NCBI GenBank assembly: GCA_015847255.1
Contig: JADLZK010001327.1
Coordinates: forward strand, 186,001 to 250,000
DNA length: 64,000 nucleotides
From: Hyparrhenia diplandra
Lineage: Eukaryota > Streptophyta > Magnoliopsida > Poales > Poaceae
Reading direction: 5' to 3'
The notes below the pieces were generated by a model. That model worked only from the letters and a program-made list of their open reading frames with translations. It was not told where the DNA came from and ran no database searches. A program made the position numbers and the translations under genes. Numbering within the stretch: position 1 is the stretch's first letter; the number at the start of each line of letters is the position of its first letter. Of the stretch, positions 57,602-64,000 are shown piece by piece.

Positions 57602-58395
57602 CGGCGGTCCTCGGCGGCGCGCTCAGCTTCCCTCAAGCTAGGCGGGCCTCGCCGAGTTATCAGTTCTACGAGTACTCCGACGAGTTCAGGTGACGGATTC
57701 CCCACCTACTTCCTTATCCGCCTCGATTCGTCGCCGATTGCTCCGCCCCTCCCGGTTATCGTCTCTCCGGATTTCTCATTCTAGCAACTAGCTGGTTGTT
57801 CGTCGGTCCGTTGTTCGATCTATTGTCGACTAGTGTTCCGTTCTCTTCGTGATTTGATTCCTTTGAACGGTGAATCCAAACGGCTCCGGTAGGGTCGATT
57901 TCAGCAGGAGTTGTGGCTCGAGTAATCCGCACAACTCTAGCCGAAACTACCGTGAAATCCGACCAACGGATCTCGTTCAAGGATCGGCGAGTTGTCTGTC
58001 GGCAGCGGTGTTGTGGGAGGTGTTCTGGAGGCGGTGATCGCTGCTGTGGTATCTAATTCTAGCAGTATTTATCGCGCAGATTGATCGCAGGCGACAAGGG
58101 TTGTGGAGCAGTTGTTTCCACGCAAAATTCCGTAGTCGTTGTTGGTGACTCCGCAATCGGTGGTGTGTTGCTTCAGACGGCGGCGATTGTCAAGTTCAGA
58201 CGACTGGTTGATCTCGTGGCAAGGGTTGCGGGATCTGTTCTCGTGTAAAATTCCGGAGCCATTGTGTGATCCCAAGCAATTTTGCCAGATGGGTGGTTAA
58301 GTCTGAACCAGTGGATTCTTATCCGAGCTATTTCTTCATCAGTAATTCTGGCGCCTGTTAAGCCATCCAAGCAAACTGATATACTTTTGGACGCC
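57602..58395 (+). other. leader between primer site and gag
   Basis: Untranslated leader; no conserved feature recognised. Confidence 0.5.
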
Positions 58396-59643
58396 ATGTC
58401 CAGAAGTGCTGAGACAGAGCAGGAATTTATGGACAAGGTTATGGACCAGTTTGACATGTTGTTTGCTAGGGTGAATGATATTGGAATCACTCAACAACAG
58501 ATGAAAGCACAGATTGATATCACTTCTGCTGTCATGGATGAATTTACAGCAGAGCAACAAAGGATGTCCAGGGAAGTCCGAAATCATGGTGCTACTGTGG
58601 CTCAATTGACAGAGAAGCAATTGGAATTGGAAAAAGGGCTTCAGGAAAGAGATTCAAACAGTCAATCATCTCAGGTGGACAATCAGTCTGAATTGGATAA
58701 TGTGTTTGCTAGACATGCTGGTAGACTTAGACATGAGAGAAATCTAGGCAGACAGCACCAACCTCGAGCTCACCATAGGAGGGAGGATAACAATGCCCAA
58801 TTGCCTAATCATACATTTCCCAAGATGCAATTTCCCAAGTTTGATGGCACAAATCCCAAAGTATGGAAGGACAACTGTGAAGGGTATTTTGAGTTATATC
58901 AGATACCAGAAGGTATGAAAATCACTGCTGCCAGAATACAGTTTGAAGGCAATGCTGCTCAATGGTATCAGGCATACAAGCAGAATCACAACATCAGGAA
59001 CTGGACTCATTTCTGTTCTTTGGTGGAAGAGGAGTTTGGTTCAGATGATTTCAGGACTGCACTCAGTGATCTTTTGGAAGTAAAACAGGATGGCTTAGTG
59101 GAGGAATACACTACCAAATTCATTGGCCTCCAATATCAAGTAACTATGCACAATTCCCAATATGATGAGCTATTCTTTGTCACTCAATACATAAAAGGGC
59201 TGAAAGAGGAGTTGAGAGCAGTGGTTGAACCACAGATGCCATCCTCAATGTTAAAGGCTTCTATTATAGCCAAAGTTCAGCAAGGGGTGTATGAAAGAGC
59301 CAAGAGCAAGTCTAACAAGTCACAGTACCCACTCAAAGGTCAGATGGGACCTAGATCAAACACAAGACAATCTTATCAGGCTAATGTTTCTTGGAAGGAC
59401 AGACAGTTGAGGGACTACCGCAAAGCTAATGGCTTATGTTTTAGCTATGGTGAAAAGTATGCACCAGGACATATGGAAGTATGCTCCAAGAGAAATAAAC
59501 CACAAATCAATGCTCTAGCCATCAATGACTTGGATAGAGAGCTTTCTGATGAGGTGTTAAATGATTTGGCAACTGAGGATGTTCTGCAAGAAGAGTTTGG
59601 GCATTTGTCTATCAATGCATTATATGATACTGCCCAAGTTTAG
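58396..59643 (+). CDS. Gypsy gag polyprotein (retroelement, knuckle altered)
   Basis: Start taken at ATG 58396 (MSRSAETEQEFMDKV), since the frame upstream has no ATG. A coiled-coil-like N-terminal part is followed by the retrotransposon gag domain (FPKFDGTNPKVWKDNCEGYF near 58840, AAQWYQAYK near 58960). The zinc knuckle near 59430-59475 reads CFSYGEKYAPGHMEVC, with tyrosine where the second cysteine is expected. It ends at TAG 59641-59643. The same frame continues into the protease, so this stop is either a lesion or a gag-pol boundary; I favour a lesion because further breaks follow. Confidence 0.75.
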   Translation: MSRSAETEQEFMDKVMDQFDMLFARVNDIGITQQQMKAQIDITSAVMDEFTAEQQRMSREVRNHGATVAQLTEKQLELEKGLQERDSNSQSSQVDNQSELDNVFARHAGRLRHERNLGRQHQPRAHHRREDNNAQLPNHTFPKMQFPKFDGTNPKVWKDNCEGYFELYQIPEGMKITAARIQFEGNAAQWYQAYKQNHNIRNWTHFCSLVEEEFGSDDFRTALSDLLEVKQDGLVEEYTTKFIGLQYQVTMHNSQYDELFFVTQYIKGLKEELRAVVEPQMPSSMLKASIIAKVQQGVYERAKSKSNKSQYPLKGQMGPRSNTRQSYQANVSWKDRQLRDYRKANGLCFSYGEKYAPGHMEVCSKRNKPQINALAINDLDRELSDEVLNDLATEDVLQEEFGHLSINALYDTAQV

Positions 59644-60280
59644 TGTTTGAAACTCAAGGCCAGGGTTAAGGACAAAACAATGTTAATTTTGCTGGATAGT
59701 GGGAGTTCTCACAGTTTCATCAGCTCTGAGTTTGTACAACTGGCTCACCTACCCACTGCTCCAATACCGCTAGGAAGGTGCAACTAGCCAATGGTACAAA
59801 TTTGACAAATGTAGATAAGGTAGTCCAGAATTTATAGTGGTATTGTCAAGGACATACTCTTTGTACTACTCTGGTGGTGTTAGACATGCACCCTTATGAT
59901 GCCATATTGGGGTATGATTGGCTCCAAGCTCATAGCAAGATGAGTTTTGATTGGGATAAAAGAACTTTGCAATTTGAGGAGAATGGGAGATCTATACTAT
60001 TACAAGGGTTGCAGCAACCTAGTTCTCGGTTAGCTATTATTTCTGCTACCAAAGTCTACAAATCAAGTAAAGGCAATGACATTTGGGCACATGCATTAGT
60101 GGATTATCAACCAAGGGACTCCCAGTTCACAGTGGAAGGGAGTCTACACAAGGAAAAGATAAGGTTGTTACTGGCTCAATATGGTGATGTTTTCTCTGAC
60201 CCCAAGAGTTTGCCACCATCCAGAATATATGACCATACCATCCCTTTATCGCCAAATCTTTGTGCTGGTCAACTCTAAAC
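59644..60280 (+). pseudogene. Gypsy aspartic protease and pol start, broken
   Basis: Protease active site LLDSGSSHSFIS at about 59692-59727 in the frame of gag. A frameshift near 59765 and a stop near 59836 precede LVVLDMHPYDAILGYDWL (59870 on) and the conserved linker to reverse transcriptase ending ...IYDHTIPLSPN. Confidence 0.75.
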
Positions 60281-60980
60281 CTTACCATTATTCTCCCTTG
60301 CACAAAAATGAAATTGAAAAGCAAGTTGAAGAATTGCTGCATGCATGCAGGACTTATTGATCACAGCCCAAAGCCCTTTTGCATCACTAGTTTTGTTGGT
60401 AAAGAAAAAAAAAAGATGGCTCTTGGCGATTTTGTGTGGATTACAGGAAGCTGAATGACTTGACTGTGAAAAACAGATTTCCTATGCCTGTGTTGGAAGA
60501 AATCTTGGATGAATTGGCTGGGTCCAAATTTTTCACCAAGTTAGATCTAAGAGCTGGTTATCATCAGGTTAGAATGCACCCAGAACATGAGTACAAAACT
60601 GCCTTCAAAACACATCAAGGCCATTATCAGTTTAGAGTCATGCCATTTGGTTTGACTAATGCACCAAAGAACTTTCCGTGTATGATGAATTACATACTTA
60701 GACCATTTCTCAGGAAATTTGTTTTGGTCTTCCTGGATGACATCCTTGTCTACAGTCCTACTTTGGAGGATCGTATTGTTCACCTTGAACAAGTGCTGGG
60801 TCAAATGAGGAAACATCAGTTTTATCTAAAATAGAGCAAGTGCTCCTTTGCCCAAACTAGCCTAGAGTACTTGGGCCACATCATATCTTCACAAGGGGTG
60901 GCCACTGATACAGCTAAGGTTGCGCCTATGCTTAACCGGCCTATTCCTACTACCGCGGATGGGCGAGAGGATTCTTAGGG
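60281..60980 (+). pseudogene. Gypsy reverse transcriptase, broken
   Basis: DYRKLNDLTVKNRFPMP, FFTKLDLRAGYHQVRM, FRVMPFGLTNAP and the catalytic VFLDDILVYS are all present (60436-60834). A frameshift in an A-rich run near 60410 separates the fingers region, TAG at 60832 interrupts LK-SKCSF, and another shift near 60950 leads to RNase H. Confidence 0.85.
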
Positions 60981-62462
60981 TTGACAGGATACTATAGACG
61001 TTTTGTGAAAAATTATGGCATCATAGCTAAGCCTCTGACAAATTTGCTCAGACACAAGCAATTCCAATGGAACCCAGAGGCTCAAATGACTTTTGAAGCT
61101 CTGAAAGCAGCTATGACCAAGACACCTGTCCTAGCATTTCCAAACTTTCAGGAGACCTTCACAGTAGAGACTGATGCTTGTCAAAATGGAGTGGGTGCAG
61201 TTCTTATGCAACATGGTCAACCTGTGGCTTATCTTAGTAAGGCACTAGGGGAGAAACACAAGGAGTTATCCATTTATGAGAAAGAATTCCTGGCACTAAT
61301 CATGGCAGTGGAGAAATGGAGACATTATTTACAAAGAGGGGAGTTTGTGATTGTCACTGACCACAAGTCCTTGGCCTACCTCAATGATCAGAATCTACAT
61401 TCTGACATGCAGAGAAAGGCTATGACTCGCATGATGGGCCTCACTTTCAAGATCATCTATAGGAAAGGCAAGGAGAACTTAGCTGCTGATGCATTGTCTA
61501 GGGTGGGTCATTTGTTTGCTTTACAGGCTCTGTCCACAGTCCAACCTCTATGGATCCAGGAGGTAATAAATTCTTATGCAACAGATGCTACAGCCCAGGG
61601 GATGATCCAGAGACTCTCTATTGCTAGCCCAGATGATAGTGGATATCATTTAGCTAAAGGGCTGATCTGGTACAAAAACAAAGTATGGATTGGTCACAAT
61701 TCAGCTCTACAAACCAAGTTGATACATGCTTGTCATGCAAGTGCTGTGGGGGGTCATTCAGGCATCACTGCAACTTACCAAAGACTCAAGAAACTTTTCA
61801 TCTGGAAAAATATGAAGAAAGATGTCATGGAATTTGTTAAACAGTGTGACACCTGTCAACACTCCAAGCATTCCAACACACATCCCTCAGGTTTGCTTCA
61901 ACCTCTCCCAATTCCTGATGGTATTTGGCAAGATTTATCAATGGATTTTATCAGTGGTTTGCCTAAGTCTGAAGGATTTAGTGTCATTCTGGTGGTGGTA
62001 GATAGATTCACTAAAATAGCACATTTTATCCCTGTCAAGCATCCCTATACTGCAGAATCCATAGCAAGCATTTTTCTGGATAATATAGTGAAGTTACATG
62101 GACTGTCCAAAACCATAGTCACTGACAGAGATCCCGTCTTTGTTAGTAATTTTTGGACTGAGTTGTTCAGGTTATACAAGGTGGACCTGCATTTCTCCAC
62201 AGCTTACCATCCTCAAACAGATGGCCAAACTGAGAGAATCAACCAATGTTTGGAGATGTACCTCAGGTGTGCTGTGCATAACTCTCCTACAACCTGGAAG
62301 GCTTGGCTGTCCTTAGCAGAGTTCTGGTACAACTCTTCATTTCATTCTGCTCTGGGCTGTTCACCTTTCAAGGCTCTATATGGGTATGATCCTGATATTG
62401 GAGGGGTGCCTTCCATTCCAAAGATCTACACCGGCCTCAATCATCGACACTATTGTCGGTGA
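60981..62462 (+). CDS. Gypsy RNase H and integrase (retroelement, open 493 codons)
   Basis: Codes RNase H (TVETDACQNGVGAVL with catalytic D, KEFLALIMAVEKW, VTDHKSL) and the integrase: a zinc-binding H2C2 region (HACHASAVGGH ... CDTCQ), then the catalytic core with D in MDFISG, D in TDRDPVF and E in QTERIN. This is the longest intact stretch of the element. It ends at TGA 62460-62462; the C-terminal part continues after it. The start is arbitrary since this is the inside of a polyprotein. Confidence 0.85.
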   Translation: MTGYYRRFVKNYGIIAKPLTNLLRHKQFQWNPEAQMTFEALKAAMTKTPVLAFPNFQETFTVETDACQNGVGAVLMQHGQPVAYLSKALGEKHKELSIYEKEFLALIMAVEKWRHYLQRGEFVIVTDHKSLAYLNDQNLHSDMQRKAMTRMMGLTFKIIYRKGKENLAADALSRVGHLFALQALSTVQPLWIQEVINSYATDATAQGMIQRLSIASPDDSGYHLAKGLIWYKNKVWIGHNSALQTKLIHACHASAVGGHSGITATYQRLKKLFIWKNMKKDVMEFVKQCDTCQHSKHSNTHPSGLLQPLPIPDGIWQDLSMDFISGLPKSEGFSVILVVVDRFTKIAHFIPVKHPYTAESIASIFLDNIVKLHGLSKTIVTDRDPVFVSNFWTELFRLYKVDLHFSTAYHPQTDGQTERINQCLEMYLRCAVHNSPTTWKAWLSLAEFWYNSSFHSALGCSPFKALYGYDPDIGGVPSIPKIYTGLNHRHYCR

Positions 62463-62990
62463 GCTATACATCTAGAGGCATTGAAACAGAGTTTAGCTCG
62501 TGCTCAGAATAGAATGAAGCTGGTGGCCGACAGAACTAGAGTGGAGCTACAGTTTCAAGTGGGGGATCAGGTCCTACTCAAGCTACAACCATACACTTAA
62601 ACTTCTGTGGCTAACCGGCCCTTTCCTAAGCTGGAATACAAGTATTATGGCCCTTATAAAGTTCTGGAGCAGGTGGGTAAGGTGGCATATCGCCTGGAAC
62701 TTCCATCTGATGCTTTGATTCACCCTGTTTTTCATGTCTCACAATTGAAGCCCTATATTGCTGATTATTCACAGGTGTTCGATGTGTTGCCGGCTTAACC
62801 GATCTAGCAATTTGTTGACACCGCATCGCAAAAAATTGTGGATCGTCGTTTGGTCAGGAAAGGAAATGCCGCCATTCCACAGGTGCAGGTTACTTGGACA
62901 ATGTTCCCAGAGGCCGTGAAGACGTGGGAGGACTATCACGCACTCGCCGGCGTTTTCCTGAAGCGCCAGCTTGGGGGCAAGCCGCTCCCG
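62463..62990 (+). pseudogene. Gypsy integrase C-terminal part with chromodomain-like tail
   Basis: FPKLEYKYYGPYKVLEQVG and VFHVSQLKPY form the GPY/F module (62607-62798). After a stop, DRRLVRKGNAAIPQVQVTW and TWEDYHAL (about 62838-62940) resemble the chromodomain tail of plant chromoviruses. Stops at 62460, about 62598 and 62796 break the frame. Confidence 0.7.
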
Positions 62991-63002
62991 AGGCGGGAGA
63001 CT

Positions 63003-63332
63003 TGTCGTGGCTGGTAGCCCGACTGAAGCTGAAGAGCCCGACTGAAGTCCGAAGAAGTGTTGGGTCGGGAATTCATCCGATCGATGGTTGTTTACGTATT
63101 GTGTCATTTACGTTTTGCTTAGTGTCGTCAAGTGGGCCCATGAAGGTCGGCGTCGTATCGCCCTTAAGTCGGGAGTTGGGAACCGAGGAAGACATCGAAC
63201 ATCTTTATTCTCGAATACGTAAAACCCGGGGCCAAGGCGGAGGGGTGAACCCTGCCCGCCGGCGTTGTTCCTTCACTTGTCTTGCGATTCACGCCGCCGG
63301 TACCGCATGGCCGGGCCGCCACGGACGTAACA
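63003..63332 (+). repeat. 3' LTR of the Gypsy element
   Basis: TGTCGTGGCTGG ... GACGTAACA. A purine-rich GAGGCGGGAGA just before it is the likely plus-strand primer. Confidence 0.88.
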
Positions 63333-63400
63333 CGCTCGGTGTAGTGTCCCCGGCGACCATGCGGTCGAAGAGCACGACGCACGCGTTGGCCATGAACTGC
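63333..63400 (-). pseudogene. CDPK exon fragment, part 1, fused to a CSLC fragment
   Basis: Minus strand codes VLFDRMVAGDTTPS, corresponding to the ELFDRIVA-G-HY segment of CDPK kinase domains, directly joined in frame to AAALQFMANACV of the CSLC-like piece upstream. Continues at 57253 on the other side of the Gypsy element. Confidence 0.6.
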
Positions 63401-63910
63401 AGCGCCGCGGCGTAAGGTACTCAAGTCGGACGCGCGCCAGAGACGCTGCGTGCGGCGGCGAAGAGGCCCTCAACGGCGAAGCGGTCGGAGACGCCGACGG
63501 CGAGGAGGTGCCGGCCACGGAGGTGCGCTTGGCGACATCGACGGCGAGGAGGAGCACGGAGAGGACGAGGGAGGCGCGCAAGAAGCCGAGAGCCTAGTGC
63601 GCAGGCGGGGCTCTCCCGGCGGCGCTGGCGCGGTAGCGTCATCGTCGGCATCGGCATCGGTCCATCCCGCCGCCACAAGCCTCGGCGGCGGCGGCGCGCG
63701 ACAGAGCGGCGGCGCTTCGGCCGCCTCCCGCACTCGCCATCTCGCGTTGGGGTGCCGGGTGCCGGAGTGGCGCCAGCAGCGGGAGGAGGCGACGGCCACG
63801 GAGTACGCGACGAAGGCGGAGGCAGCTGAAACCGCCGCGAAGGCACGACCCGGCCGCACTTGCGCCCCCGCCGGCGGCGGCAGTACGGGTGATGCATAGA
63901 TCGCCAACAT
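63401..63910 (-). pseudogene. cellulose-synthase-like C (CSLC) N-terminal fragment
   Basis: Minus strand, across three frames: DADADDDATAPAPPGEPRLR, SLVLSVLLLAVDVA (first membrane segment), DRFAVEGLFAAA, VRLEYL and ALQFMANACVV. Order and wording match the N-terminal region of grass CSLC glucan synthases as I recall them. At least two frameshifts break it, and the catalytic domain is missing because the sequence switches to CDPK. It probably continues past 63910 toward the window edge. Confidence 0.55.
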
Positions 63911-64000
63911 GGAGGCGCCCGGCGGCGGGAAGAAGGCCGGTCACCGAATCCGGGTGCTCCACGGCCGGATCCGTCCCTCCGGGCGACGGGATGGACCTGG
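63911..64000 (-). other. GC-rich edge, possible 5' continuation of the CSLC-like fragment
   Basis: Minus-strand reading gives a short open stretch (EHPDSVTG) that may belong to the same captured fragment; too short to assign. Confidence 0.25.

Larger units (their letters stand above)
57254..63332 (+). mobile_element. Ty3/Gypsy chromovirus-type LTR retrotransposon (Reina-like), decayed
   Basis: Bounded by LTRs of 334 and 330 bases, with 5-bp target sites CGCGC and CGCTC (one difference). Removing the element and one target copy restores the CDPK frame (TTPS followed by AAAN), which confirms the ends. Order gag, protease, reverse transcriptase, RNase H, integrase is that of Gypsy elements; short LTRs and a chromodomain-like tail suggest Reina. 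Many stops and frameshifts exclude activity now. Confidence 0.88.

Overview
This window is nuclear DNA from a grass, most likely a panicoid of the sorghum/maize/Miscanthus type. The evidence is GC-rich intronless genes sitting in AT-rich spacers, many grass transposon families (CACTA elements with repeats built on TTTGCCGAGTGCC, CTCCCTCCGTCCC Stowaway MITEs, Helitrons ending in CTAG, a SIRE-type Copia solo LTR, a Reina-like Gypsy element), and plant gene fragments. No rRNA, tRNA gene, CRISPR array or prokaryotic operon was seen. The species call is inference.

The real genes are five intronless, plus-strand, 104-residue CC-type (class III, ROXY-like) glutaredoxins at 221, 7328, 22349, 25410 and 45996. 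They form a segmental tandem array with alternating subtypes: CCMC active site (221, 22349, 45996) and CPMC active site (7328, 25410). The repeat unit is CCMC gene, spacer, CPMC gene, long spacer. Unit 1 runs from about 1 to 22 kb, unit 2 from about 22 to 45.6 kb. Unit 3 stops near 50.7 kb, just before its CPMC gene should appear. Promoters (TATA box, first part of the 5' leader), 3' UTRs and several kb of spacer are shared between units.

The units differ mainly by transposon insertions made after duplication. Because the paralogous unit often keeps the empty site, boundaries can be read directly. Examples are a 6.9-kb CACTA element (13125-20044, target duplication AGA, empty site near 43.54 kb), a 145-bp mini-CACTA (11259-11403), a solo LTR (4240-6341), a Helitron (26009-28695), a CACTA derivative (30970-32216), a MITE enclosing a hAT element that encloses a Stowaway (37720-38826), a DNA element enclosing a non-autonomous LTR retrotransposon (about 38993-42634), a SINE (42977-43288), and a MITE 31 bp upstream of the TATA box of the fifth gene (45603-45839).

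From about 50.7 kb to the end the array gives way to repeats and gene debris: a CACTA remnant with a piece of a plant transposase gene, an RPN13-like proteasome-subunit fragment, and a minus-strand chimera of a cellulose-synthase-like C N-terminal fragment joined to the first-exon part of a calcium-dependent protein kinase. That chimera is split by a decayed Ty3/Gypsy chromovirus (57254-63332) with recognisable LTRs, primer site, gag, protease, reverse transcriptase, RNase H and integrase.

By family knowledge, the glutaredoxins are small nucleo-cytoplasmic proteins that act with TGA-class bZIP transcription factors in development, nitrogen and stress signalling. What varies here between copies is the active-site subtype, the last dozen residues and the promoter/3' UTR insertions.
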